Made by a program: the position numbers and the translations under genes. This document shows, piece by piece, positions 6,575 to 14,137 of a stretch of 15,773 nt of DNA. The notes beneath the pieces are model-generated. The model was not told where the DNA came from. It did no database searches and saw only the letters and a list, made by a program, of their open reading frames with translations. The DNA is from Paracoccaceae bacterium (GTDB lineage Bacteria > Pseudomonadota > Alphaproteobacteria > Rhodobacterales > Rhodobacteraceae). The DNA lies in the NCBI GenBank assembly GCA_024304875.1, contig JAMWZF010000030.1:1-15773 (forward strand). Direction: 5' to 3'. Numbering within the stretch: the first letter of the stretch is position 1; the number at the start of each line of letters is the position of its first letter.

Positions 6575-6632
6575 GACCGGCCAGACGCGGCCGAACGGCC
6601 CGCACAACACTGACCCCTTTTCGGAGGACGAC

Positions 6633-7193
6633 ATGCCCAAGATCGAAAACTCCAAGATTCTCGTCATCGCCACCCACGGGTTCGAGCAGTCCGAACTCGA
6701 GTTTCCCCGCGACCAGCTGCGCGCCAAGGGCGCCGAGGTTCACGTGGCCACCCTCGACGGCAAGGCCATCAAGGGCTGGGAAGGCTCCGACTGGGGCCGC
6801 GAGGCCGAGGCCGACCTCAAGATCGAGGACGCGGACCCGACCCGCTACGACGCCCTCGTCATCCCCGGCGGCCAGATCAACCCCGACCTGCTGCGCGTGG
6901 AAGAGAGCGTGCTCGCCCTCGTCCGCGCCTTCGCCAAGGAAGGCAAGGTGATCGCCGCGATCTGCCACGCGCCCTGGGTCCTGATCGACGCCGGCATCGT
7001 GGCCGGCCGCGAGATGACCTCGTACAAGTCGATCCGCGCCGACATCGGCAATGCCGGGGCCAAGGTGATGGACGAATCCGTCATCGCCGACAACGGCATC
7101 GTCACGAGCCGCAGCCCGGACGACCTGGAGGACTTCGTCGCCAAGATCGTCGAAGAGGTCGAGGAAGGCCGCCACAATCAGAAGGCCGCGTGA
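6633..7193 (+). CDS. PfpI/DJ-1 family (class I glutamine amidotransferase-like) stress protein
   Basis: This 186-residue cytosolic protein belongs to the PfpI/YhbO branch of the DJ-1 superfamily, described as intracellular proteases or protein/nucleotide deglycases; the deglycase role is still debated. The nucleophile elbow AAICHAP gives Cys111 next to His112. Glu18 in THGFEQSE matches the conserved acid that tunes the cysteine. VIPGG at 76-80 and TSYKSIRADIGNAG at 129-142 are family landmarks. Its length is normal. ATG 6633 is preceded by GGAGGA at 6623-6628; the frame stays open far upstream, but the extension has no ribosome site and is GC-driven. It stands alone, with a possible stress promoter before it and a strong terminator after it. 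Confidence 0.93.
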   Translation: MPKIENSKILVIATHGFEQSELEFPRDQLRAKGAEVHVATLDGKAIKGWEGSDWGREAEADLKIEDADPTRYDALVIPGGQINPDLLRVEESVLALVRAFAKEGKVIAAICHAPWVLIDAGIVAGREMTSYKSIRADIGNAGAKVMDESVIADNGIVTSRSPDDLEDFVAKIVEEVEEGRHNQKAA

Positions 7194-7206
7194 CACCGTC
7201 CTTCAG

Positions 7207-7240
7207 CCGCCCGCCGGTACGCTCCGGCGGGCGGATTTCC
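7207..7240 (+). terminator. Rho-independent terminator of the PfpI-family gene
   Basis: A perfect 11-bp stem (CCGCCCGCCGG 7207-7217 with CCGGCGGGCGG 7224-7234) closes a 6-base loop, 13 bases after the stop codon at 7193. ATTTCC follows. The stem is very stable; the T-tract is short. Confidence 0.8.
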
Positions 7241-7377
7241 GTCATCTCCGGCCGTCTTTACCCGTTTCCGGCTGGTTCACAGTCCGTATTTAACCCCGCA
7301 ATTGTCAGGCTGGCGCCGCGTTTCGGCCCAGATTCAGGGTCATCCATGCCGCCAACGAACGACACGAGGGGACCGGC

Positions 7378-8283
7378 ATGGACCGCCTGACCGAAATGGA
7401 AGCCTTCGCCACCGTGGTGGATCAGGGCGGTTTTACCGATGCAGCCAAGAAAATGGGGATCTCCAAGTCCGCCGTGTCCAAGCATGTCTCGTCGCTCGAG
7501 GCCCGTCTCGGCGCGCGGTTGCTGAACCGGACGACCCGGCGCGTCTCTCCGACCGAGATCGGGCTTGCCTACTACGACCGCGCCCGCCGGGTCCTGAACG
7601 ACGCGGGCGAGGCGGATGCCCTCGTGACCTCGATGCAGTCCGCCCCCTCGGGCCTCCTGCGCATTTCCGTCGCCACCGATTTCGGCGTCAACCACCTCTC
7701 CCCGATCCTCGGCGGCTTCCTTCAGGAGTTCCCGGACATCACGGTGAACATGGTCCTGAACAACCGCTACGTGGAGCTGATCTCGGAAGGCTTCGACATG
7801 GCGATCCGCATCGGCGAGCTGGAGGACAGCACCCTGCGGGCCCGCAAGTTGACCGACACGACCAAGCGGATGATCGCGTCGCCGAGGTACTTCCAGCAGT
7901 ACGGCCGGCCGCAGCGGATCGACGACCTGAACGAGCACAAGCTGCTGCATTATTCCAACCAGTCGACCGGCGCCGTGTGGAAGGTGACCGCCCCCTCGGG
8001 CGAGAAGCGCCAGATCCGCACCGCCGGCTGGCTGACCGTGAACGACGGGCAAAGCCTGCTGAACGCCTGCATCAGCGGCCTCGGCATCGCCTACCTGCCG
8101 TCCTTCCTCTACGCCGATGCGATGGCCAAGGGCCTGGTCGAGGATGCGATCCCCGACCTGCCGGAGGAGACCCAGGGTATCTACGCCGTCTATCCGCCGG
8201 GCCGGTTCACCCAGCCCAAGGTCCGCGCCTTCATCGACTTCCTGGTCCATTCCTTCGCCGAGAAGGGGCCGTCGGACTGGTAG
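7378..8283 (+). CDS. LysR-family transcriptional regulator
   Basis: This 301-residue regulator has the standard LysR plan. A winged helix-turn-helix occupies residues about 3-62, with the recognition region AAKKMGISKSAVSKHVSSLE (22-41). A linker helix follows, and a periplasmic-binding-protein-like effector domain spans about 92-295. The effector is unknown. LysR proteins often control a divergent neighbour, but here the upstream gene points the same way behind a terminator and the downstream gene is convergent, so no target is obvious and it may act elsewhere or on itself. GAGGGG at 7366-7371 sits 6 bases before the ATG. The 184-bp upstream gap has an AT-rich patch with TATTTA at 7287-7292 that could be a -10 element, but no good -35. 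Confidence 0.95.
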   Translation: MDRLTEMEAFATVVDQGGFTDAAKKMGISKSAVSKHVSSLEARLGARLLNRTTRRVSPTEIGLAYYDRARRVLNDAGEADALVTSMQSAPSGLLRISVATDFGVNHLSPILGGFLQEFPDITVNMVLNNRYVELISEGFDMAIRIGELEDSTLRARKLTDTTKRMIASPRYFQQYGRPQRIDDLNEHKLLHYSNQSTGAVWKVTAPSGEKRQIRTAGWLTVNDGQSLLNACISGLGIAYLPSFLYADAMAKGLVEDAIPDLPEETQGIYAVYPPGRFTQPKVRAFIDFLVHSFAEKGPSDW

Positions 8284-8324
8284 TCGTTTCCCGTATTCCC
8301 CGTGGGCCGCATGGCTCCACCTTC

Positions 8325-8352
8325 AACGGCCCTTCGGGGCCGTTTTCTTTTC
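8325..8352 (+). terminator. Rho-independent terminator of the LysR gene
   Basis: A perfect 8-bp stem (AACGGCCC 8325-8332 with GGGCCGTT 8337-8344) carries a TTCG tetraloop and is followed by TTCTTTT. It is 41 bases after the LysR stop. Its tail is T-rich only on the + strand, so it serves the LysR gene and not the convergent lipoprotein gene. Confidence 0.92.
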
Positions 8353-8384
8353 ATCGGAAACCTGGGCCGCCCCTTGTCGCAAGA

Positions 8385-8999
8385 CTATCCGTTCACCTCG
8401 GCCAGTTCCGCCGCCGCAGCCCGGATCAGTATCTCGCCCTCACCGGCACCCAAAGGCACAGCCTCGAAGGCCCGCAGCGAAATCACCGCACTCCGCCCCC
8501 CTAGATCCAGGAATGCCCGCCAGGCCGGCGCCTCCATGCCCTCCATTGCCCGCGCCGCGGGGTCGGTGAAGCGCACCAGCACCAGCCCCTCCTGGCTCTC
8601 GGCCTGATGCACCGTGACCGCCCCGCCTCCGTCCGATAGCAGACCGCGGCCCGCCTCCTCCGTCAGCATCCGGGCCAGCGCCTCCTCGTTGCCGGCCACC
8701 ACCGCGCTGCCCTCCTCCCCGATCTGGACGGTCAACAACCCGTCCAGCGAGGGCAGGATCTCGGCATCGGACACGCGGGCGCAGGCGGCAAGGACGGCAA
8801 AGCCCGTCCGGGTCCGGCTGGCCTGCCGGTCGACGCAGTAGCCCTCGGGCCCGCGCACCCGCACCGCGCCATCGAACAGCGACAGCGTGCGGATGCCGCG
8901 CGCGGTGCCGTCCCGCGCGGCGCCGAAGCCGGTCACGACCTCGCCGACGCCGGCGCACCCCGCTACGGCGATCAGCGCGGCGACCGGGATCGCGCGCAT
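8385..8999 (-). CDS. Putative lipoprotein of unknown function, downstream of ilvD
   Basis: This 204-residue protein starts with a short hydrophobic leader ending in AVAGC, an acceptable lipobox with Cys15 as the lipidated residue. It is therefore probably attached to the inner or outer membrane facing the periplasm. The leader has only one basic residue (Arg2). Cys55 and Cys73 could form a disulfide. The rest is acidic and rich in Ala and Gly, with no motif I recognise. The ATG is 3 bases beyond the ilvD stop and has no clear Shine-Dalgarno, so translation probably depends on ribosomes finishing ilvD. No functional link to branched-chain amino acid synthesis is evident. The start could be wrong if the leader is not real. 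Confidence 0.78.
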   Translation of the reverse strand: MRAIPVAALIAVAGCAGVGEVVTGFGAARDGTARGIRTLSLFDGAVRVRGPEGYCVDRQASRTRTGFAVLAACARVSDAEILPSLDGLLTVQIGEEGSAVVAGNEEALARMLTEEAGRGLLSDGGGAVTVHQAESQEGLVLVRFTDPAARAMEGMEAPAWRAFLDLGGRSAVISLRAFEAVPLGAGEGEILIRAAAAELAEVNG

Positions 9000-9002
9000 G
9001 GT

Positions 9003-10766
9003 CTAGAGGTCCATGTAGACGTGGCTTTCGCCCTCGGCGCCGGGATGGGTCACCGCGCCGAGGCGGGTGGACCCGACCAGCTGCGCGTACTTCCACAGGG
9101 CGCCGGAGGTGTAGATCGTCTCCTTCGGACCGGTCCAGTCGGCCTTGCGGGCCTCCAGCTCGTCCGGCGTGAGGTCGACCGACAGGACGCCCTCGATCGC
9201 GTCGATGGTGATCATGTCGCCGTCGCGGATCAGGGCGATGGGGCCGCCGTGGGCCGCCTCGGGACCGACGTGACCGACGCAGAAGCCGCGGGTCGCGCCC
9301 GAGAAGCGGCCGTCGGTGATCAGCGCCACCTTCTTGCCCATCCCCTGGCCCGAGAGGGCGGCGGTGGTGGCCAGCATCTCGCGCATGCCGGGGCCGCCGG
9401 CGGGGCCCTCGTTGCGGATGACGAGGACCTCGCCCTCCTTGTAGGTGCGGGACTTCACGGCCTCGAAGGCCTCTTCTTCCTTCTCGAAGACACGGGCGGG
9501 GCCGGTGAAGACCTGCTCGTCTGCGGACATCCCCGCGACCTTCACGATGGCGCCCTCGGGCGCGAGGTTGCCCTTCAGGCCGACGACGCCGCCGGTCTTG
9601 GTGATCGGGGTCTCGACGGAGTAGATGACGCGGCCGTCGGCCTCGCCCCGGATGTCGTCCAGCTCCTCGCCGATGGTCCGGCCCGAGGCGGTGATGCAAT
9701 CCTCGTGGATCAGGCCCGCCTTGCGCAGTTCCTTCATCACGACCGGCACGCCGCCCACCTCGTAGAGGTCCTTGGCGACGTATTTGCCGCCCGGCTTGAG
9801 ATCGACGAAATAGGGGGTGTCCTTGAAGATGTCGCAGACATCCATCAGGTCGAAGTCGATCCCCGCCTCGTGGGCGATGGCCGGCAGGTGCAGGCCGGCG
9901 TTGGTCGACCCGCCGGTGCAGGCGACGACGCGCGCGGCGTTCTCGAGCGACTTGCGGGTGACGACGTCACGGGCGCGGATGTTCTTCTCGAGCAGGTTCA
10001 TCACCGCCCGGCCCGAGGCGGCGCCGTACTGGGCGCGGTCCTGGTAGGGGGCAGGCATGCCGGAGGAGTTCATCAGGGCGAGGCCCACGGCCTCGGACAC
10101 GCAGGCCATGGTGTTGGCGGTGAACTGGCCGCCGCAGGCCCCGGCCGAGGGGCAGGCGACCCGTTCCAGGACCGCCAGCTGGGCGTCCGAGACGTCACCG
10201 GCCTGGTAGCGGCCCACGGCCTCGAACATGTCCTGAACGGTCAGCTCGCGGCTGGCGTAGTCGGCGGGCACGTCGGCGCCCTCGGGCACCCGGCCCGGCA
10301 GGATCGACCCGCCGTAGAGGAAGACCGACGGCGTGTTCAGCCGGACCATGGCCATCATCATCCCCGGCAGGGACTTGTCGCAGCCGGCAAGACCGACGAG
10401 GGCGTCGTAGCAATGGCCCCGCATGGTCAGCTCGACCGTGTCCGCGATGGCCTCGCGCGACGCCAGCGAGGAGTGCATCCCCTGGTGGCCCATCGCGATG
10501 CCGTCGGTCACGGTGATGGTGGTGAACTCGCGCGGGGTGCCGTTGGCCTCCGCGACGCCGGCCTTGACCGACTGGGCCTGCCAGTTCAGCGCGATGTTGC
10601 AGGGGGCGGCCTCGTTCCAGCAGGTCGCCACGCCAACGAAGGGCTGGGCGATCTGCTCTTCGGTCAGCTCCATCGCGTAGTAGTAGGACCTGTGCGGTGC
10701 GCGCGCGGGTCCTTCGGTGACGTGACGGCTTGGCAACTTGGATTTGTCCGGCCGGTTCTTGAGCAT
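9003..10766 (-). CDS. ilvD: Dihydroxy-acid dehydratase
   Basis: This enzyme dehydrates 2,3-dihydroxy-isovalerate and 2,3-dihydroxy-3-methylvalerate to the 2-keto acids, the third common step of valine and isoleucine synthesis, using an Fe-S cluster and Mg2+. It is a 587-residue cytosolic protein of the IlvD/Edd family. Candidate cluster cysteines are Cys56 (APCN), Cys129 (LAGCDKSLPG) and Cys211 (GACGGQFTAN). The C-terminal part has DGRFSGATRG, which contains the conserved active-site Ser, and GPAGGPGMREM. The opening MLKNRPDKSKLPSRHVTEG is typical of the family. ATG 10766 (- strand) is chosen because GAGGGAGG lies about 7 bases upstream; an 11-residue extension is possible but lacks such a site. 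It is divergent from the CPBP protease gene over 116 bp. Confidence 0.97.
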   Translation of the reverse strand: MLKNRPDKSKLPSRHVTEGPARAPHRSYYYAMELTEEQIAQPFVGVATCWNEAAPCNIALNWQAQSVKAGVAEANGTPREFTTITVTDGIAMGHQGMHSSLASREAIADTVELTMRGHCYDALVGLAGCDKSLPGMMMAMVRLNTPSVFLYGGSILPGRVPEGADVPADYASRELTVQDMFEAVGRYQAGDVSDAQLAVLERVACPSAGACGGQFTANTMACVSEAVGLALMNSSGMPAPYQDRAQYGAASGRAVMNLLEKNIRARDVVTRKSLENAARVVACTGGSTNAGLHLPAIAHEAGIDFDLMDVCDIFKDTPYFVDLKPGGKYVAKDLYEVGGVPVVMKELRKAGLIHEDCITASGRTIGEELDDIRGEADGRVIYSVETPITKTGGVVGLKGNLAPEGAIVKVAGMSADEQVFTGPARVFEKEEEAFEAVKSRTYKEGEVLVIRNEGPAGGPGMREMLATTAALSGQGMGKKVALITDGRFSGATRGFCVGHVGPEAAHGGPIALIRDGDMITIDAIEGVLSVDLTPDELEARKADWTGPKETIYTSGALWKYAQLVGSTRLGAVTHPGAEGESHVYMDL

Positions 10767-10847
10767 CGGGGCCTCCCTCGGGGTCGTGTCGGTCCGCACC
10801 GTCCTAAGGCCGGCCCAAAGCCATCACAAGCCCGTTTGCCGCCGCCA

Positions 10848-10875
10848 TTGCACCCCGCAGGCGCCCTGCTATCTG
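10848..10875 (+). promoter_or_regulatory. Candidate sigma-70 promoter of the CPBP protease gene
   Basis: TTGCAC (10848-10853), 16 bases, TATCTG (10870-10875). Transcription would start about 7 bases later, at or next to the ATG at 10883, and no Shine-Dalgarno precedes that ATG, so the mRNA may be leaderless. The accD promoter has nearly the same boxes. On the other strand only a weak pair (TTGTGA and TTAGGA, 16 apart, within 10802-10829) is available for ilvD. Confidence 0.5.
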
Positions 10876-10882
10876 GGTGCGG

Positions 10883-11788
10883 ATGAGCCTGCCTCCCGCC
10901 TATGCGCCCTTCCGCGCCTTCACCGAACCCGCCCGCTACGACAGCCCGCCGTGGCTCGTCGTCGGCGGACTGACCGTGGCCGAGGTGGCCTTCTGGCTCT
11001 CGCCCCTCCTGCTTCTGCCGATCTTCGGCACCGGGCTGGCCGAGGCGCTGGAGGGACGGACGGCCGTGACGCTGGCCCTGTCGCTGATCCTCTACGGCGT
11101 GCCGGCGCTGACGCTGGTGGTCTGGGTCCGGCGGGTCCACGGGCAGGGGGGGTGGAGCCTGATCGGCCCGCCGCTGACCGCCTTCGCCCAGTTCAAGCGG
11201 GCGGGGGGCGGCGTGCTCCTCGCTCTTCTCGCGATCAGCGTGGTCCTGCCCGCCTACGACATGGCCGAGATCGCGGACACGCGGCCCCTCGCCCAGTGGC
11301 TCGTCACCCTGCCGCTGGCGGTGCTGGCGGTGACGATCCAGAGCGGGGCGGAAGAGGTCGTGTTTCGCGGCTACCTGCAGCAGCACCTTGGCGCGCGGTC
11401 GGACCGGCCGCTGGTCTGGATGGTGCTGCCCTCGGTCCTGTTCGGCGTGCTGCACTACGGCAATGCGCTGGGGTCGGCGGAGGGGACGGCCTATGTGGTC
11501 TGGGCGATCCTGCTCGGCATGGCCTGCGCCGACCTCACGGCGCGGACCGGCACGATCGGCGCCGCGATCGGGCTGCACAGCGCCAACAACCTCGCCGTCT
11601 TCGCGCTCTACGGGATGCAGGACGGGCCGGACAGCGGCTTCGCCCTGTTCCTGTTGCCCTTCGCCGCGCCCGAGGCGGGGCCGTCGCTGGCCGACTATCC
11701 GCCGGGCTGGCTGGTGCTCGACACCGTCTTCAGCGCCGTCTTCGTGCTGATCCTCTGGCTCGCGGCGCGGGTGGCGATCCGGCGGTAA
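10883..11788 (+). CDS. CPBP family intramembrane metalloprotease (Abi/CAAX protease-like)
   Basis: This 301-residue integral membrane protein belongs to the CPBP family, which includes Rce1-type CAAX proteases and bacteriocin-immunity proteins. All three catalytic motifs are present: EEVVFR with Glu157/Glu158/Arg162, FGVLH with Phe187/His191, and HSANN with His232/Asn236. It has about seven hydrophobic segments (near 24-48, 60-82, 108-125, 138-152, 176-192, 203-216 and 276-296). The substrate in bacteria is usually unknown, and there is no adjacent bacteriocin or prenylation gene to suggest one. ATG 10883 is preferred; GTG 10877 is two codons upstream and overlaps the expected transcription start. 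Neither has a Shine-Dalgarno. The next gene follows after 71 bp and may be co-transcribed. Confidence 0.92.
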   Translation: MSLPPAYAPFRAFTEPARYDSPPWLVVGGLTVAEVAFWLSPLLLLPIFGTGLAEALEGRTAVTLALSLILYGVPALTLVVWVRRVHGQGGWSLIGPPLTAFAQFKRAGGGVLLALLAISVVLPAYDMAEIADTRPLAQWLVTLPLAVLAVTIQSGAEEVVFRGYLQQHLGARSDRPLVWMVLPSVLFGVLHYGNALGSAEGTAYVVWAILLGMACADLTARTGTIGAAIGLHSANNLAVFALYGMQDGPDSGFALFLLPFAAPEAGPSLADYPPGWLVLDTVFSAVFVLILWLAARVAIRR

Positions 11789-11859
11789 GGGCCCGCGCCA
11801 TACTGGCACCACATTCCTCCTGTCTGTGCGGTCAAAACAACCGACGAGCAGGTCGACAC

Positions 11860-14070
11860 ATGGCTGACGCCTCTGCCCCCGAGGGTCTTCGCAGCGCGCG
11901 CCTCGCGCCCCTGGTCTTCACGCTGACGATCTTCCTCAGCGCCTCGCTGCTGTTCTTCGTCCAGCCGCTCTTCGCCCGGATCGTGCTGCCCGCCATCGGC
12001 GGCTCGCCCGCGGTCTGGACCACGGCGATGCTGTTCTTCCAGTCGGTCCTCCTCGGCGGCTACCTCTACGCCCACCTGTCGACCCGCTACCTGCCGGTTC
12101 CCGCGCAGGTCGGCCTGCACCTGACGATCTGGGCCGCGGCGCTGGTCTTCCTGCCCCCCGCCCTGCCCGAGGGGTGGGAGCTGGAGGCCGGGGGCCCGGT
12201 CGCCGGGCAGACGCTCGGCCTCTTCGCGCTGGGGGTCGGGGTGCCCTTCGCGCTCCTGTCCTCCAACGCGCCGCTGATCCAGTCGTGGTACGCGCGCTCG
12301 GGCGGGCCCTCGGCGGACGACCCGTATTTCCTCTACGGTGCCTCCAACCTCGGCTCGGTCATGGCCCTGCTGGCCTTCCCGCTGGTCGCCGAGCCGCTGT
12401 TCGGCGCGACCGACATCGCCTTCGGCTTCGCCGCGGGCTTCGTCGCGCTGGGGCTGGGGCTGGCGATGTGCGGCGGGCTGATCTTCGGGCAGCACCGCGC
12501 CGCGACGGAGGCGGCGTCCCACGCGGCGCCCGGCCCCTCCGTGCCCACCCTTCTGCACTGGGGCGTCCTCGCCTTCGTGCCCTCGTCGCTCATGCTCGCC
12601 GTGACGTCCAAGATCGGGACGGACATCGGGGCGGTGCCGCTGGTCTGGGTCATCCCGCTGGCGCTCTACCTCCTCAGCTTCGTGATCGCCTTCCGGCAAT
12701 CCTCCCCGGTCCACGGCGCAGGCTTCACCAGGGCCGCGCAACTGGTCGCCGTCGCCGCGCTCTGCCTCGTGGTCGGCGCTTTCGGAGACCACCTGTCCGG
12801 CCTCGCCGCCGGCGGGCTGCTGCTGTGCTTCTTCGTGCTGGCGGTCTGGTGCCACGGCGCCCTCTACGCCGCCCGACCCCCCGCCCGGCACCTGACGACC
12901 TTCTACGTCACCATGTCGGTCGGCGGCGCGATGGGCGGGCTGTTCAACGGGATCGTCGGGCCGCTGGTCTTCTCGACCCATGTCGAGGGCGTGATGACCC
13001 TGATCGTCCTGCTGGTCCTCGTCTTCGGCGGGGCACTGGGGCTGACCGCGCGGTCGCTGACGCGGGGCGCGATGATCGGGCTGCCGGTCGGGCTGGCCGC
13101 CGCATGGGCCACGCTTGCCCTCGGCGGCGGGTCCGTCGTCCTCGGTGGCGCCCTCCTGGCCGCGCTGGCGCTGGTCGCCCTGACCCGGCAGGCCCGCCCG
13201 GCGCTCGCCGTCGCCGGCGGTCTGGCTGTCTGCCTGCCCGTCTGGCTCGCCGGACCGGACGACCGGCTGATGGCGGATCGCAGCTTCTTCGGCCTGCACC
13301 AGGTGGTCGACCGGGACGGGATCCGGCTCTACTCCAACGGCACCACGATCCATGGCGCGCAGCGCATCGCGGACATCGGCGCCGACCGTCCGACGCCGCT
13401 GACCTACTACCACGCCGCCGCGCCGATGGGGCAGATCATGCTGTCCGAGGTCGGGCAGGTCGCCCGACGTGTCGGCGTCGTCGGACAGGGCGTCGGATCG
13501 CTCGCCTGCTACGCGCGAGCAGGGCAGGACTGGCACTTCTACGAGATCGACGCGATGGTCGACCGGGTGGCCCGCGATCCCGCGCTGTTCAGCTTCATGG
13601 CCGCCTGCACCCCCGATGCGCCGACCCACCTCGGCGACGCCCGCGTGGTTCTGGCCCGGCAGGAGGGGCAGCTCTTCGACGTTCTGGTGATCGACGCCTA
13701 TTCCTCGGACGCGGTGCCGGTGCACCTGACCACGGTGGAGGCGATGCAGACCTACATGGACCGACTGGCCCCGGGCGGCGTTCTCGTCTTCCACATCTCG
13801 AACCGCTACTACGACATCGGCCTGCCCATCGCGCGCTCGGCCGAGGCGCTGGGGCTGCACGCCTGGCGGCAGTTCTCGGCCGAGGACGCCTCGGACGACC
13901 CCGGCTACCGGATGAGCGACGTGGCCATCGTGGCGCGGGACCCCGCCGACGTGCAGGCATTGGCCGAAACCGGCCTCTGGGCGGCGATGACCTCCGACGG
14001 CGGCCCGCTCTGGACCGACGACAAGGCCGATCCCCTGTCCATCCTGAAACCCGGGGCGCTCTGGCACTAG
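11860..14070 (+). CDS. Fused polytopic membrane/spermidine synthase-like protein
   Basis: This 736-residue protein joins about 14-15 membrane segments (residues 15-465) to a C-terminal spermidine-synthase-like domain (about 470-736), the arrangement annotated as fused MFS/spermidine synthase. The C-terminal part carries the AdoMet-fold glycine motif GQGVGS (542-547), an acidic ribose-binding turn at Glu562/Asp564, the family stretch DAYSSDAVPVHL (612-623), HISNRYYD near 645, and a conserved-type end WTDDKADPLSIL. In soluble SpeE the matching loop is DSSDP-x-GP; the changed residues after SSD make putrescine an uncertain substrate, and no activity can be assumed. ATG 11860 has a modest GAGCAGG site 6 bases upstream. 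The frame is open for over 1 kb upstream, antisense-like over the CPBP gene, and is not real there. It ends 67 bp before accD. Confidence 0.92.
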   Translation: MADASAPEGLRSARLAPLVFTLTIFLSASLLFFVQPLFARIVLPAIGGSPAVWTTAMLFFQSVLLGGYLYAHLSTRYLPVPAQVGLHLTIWAAALVFLPPALPEGWELEAGGPVAGQTLGLFALGVGVPFALLSSNAPLIQSWYARSGGPSADDPYFLYGASNLGSVMALLAFPLVAEPLFGATDIAFGFAAGFVALGLGLAMCGGLIFGQHRAATEAASHAAPGPSVPTLLHWGVLAFVPSSLMLAVTSKIGTDIGAVPLVWVIPLALYLLSFVIAFRQSSPVHGAGFTRAAQLVAVAALCLVVGAFGDHLSGLAAGGLLLCFFVLAVWCHGALYAARPPARHLTTFYVTMSVGGAMGGLFNGIVGPLVFSTHVEGVMTLIVLLVLVFGGALGLTARSLTRGAMIGLPVGLAAAWATLALGGGSVVLGGALLAALALVALTRQARPALAVAGGLAVCLPVWLAGPDDRLMADRSFFGLHQVVDRDGIRLYSNGTTIHGAQRIADIGADRPTPLTYYHAAAPMGQIMLSEVGQVARRVGVVGQGVGSLACYARAGQDWHFYEIDAMVDRVARDPALFSFMAACTPDAPTHLGDARVVLARQEGQLFDVLVIDAYSSDAVPVHLTTVEAMQTYMDRLAPGGVLVFHISNRYYDIGLPIARSAEALGLHAWRQFSAEDASDDPGYRMSDVAIVARDPADVQALAETGLWAAMTSDGGPLWTDDKADPLSILKPGALWH

Positions 14071-14081
14071 GCTGCCCAAGA

Positions 14082-14110
14082 TTGCATTCCGCCCGCCCGG
14101 GCAATATCTG
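14082..14110 (+). promoter_or_regulatory. Candidate sigma-70 promoter of accD-folC
   Basis: TTGCAT (14082-14087), 17 bases, TATCTG (14105-14110). Start of transcription is expected near 14117, giving a leader of about 20 bases that contains AGAAGG at 14125-14130. It lies entirely in the 67-bp gap after the fused membrane protein gene. Confidence 0.5.
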
Positions 14111-14137
14111 GGACGCTACACCTCAGAAGGCCCGGAT

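Larger units (their letters stand above)
6314..6632. other. 319-bp divergent intergenic region rich in dyads
   Basis: This is the shared upstream region of the EF-hand gene (-) and the PfpI-family gene (+). It holds competing small hairpins in the EF-hand leader (GCCCG 6341-6345 with CGGGC 6350-6354; GACGCC 6338-6343 with GGCGTC 6357-6362). It also holds a 12-bp perfect palindrome at 6376-6387, a 7-bp hairpin at 6462-6479, and a possible stress promoter at 6549-6574. Short open frames here (for example 6391-6576) have no ribosome site and are compositional. Confidence 0.6.

Noticed and set aside
6391..6576. 61-codon + frame in the divergent intergenic region
   Set aside because: It has no Shine-Dalgarno, low-complexity Ala/Arg/Gly sequence and no recognisable feature; it looks like GC-driven chance.
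10738..11859. In-frame 374-codon upstream extension of the fused membrane protein
   Set aside because: It runs through the CPBP protease coding sequence in another frame and the start of ilvD; the ATG at 11860 matches the expected N-terminus of the family.
11789..11859. TGGCAC near 11802 as a sigma-54 promoter
   Set aside because: The GC of the -12 element is missing at the required spacing.
11695..14079. 794-codon - strand frame opposite the fused membrane protein
   Set aside because: Composition is biased to Gln/Gly/Arg/Asp with no domain; the + strand gene has clear membrane segments and an AdoMet fold.
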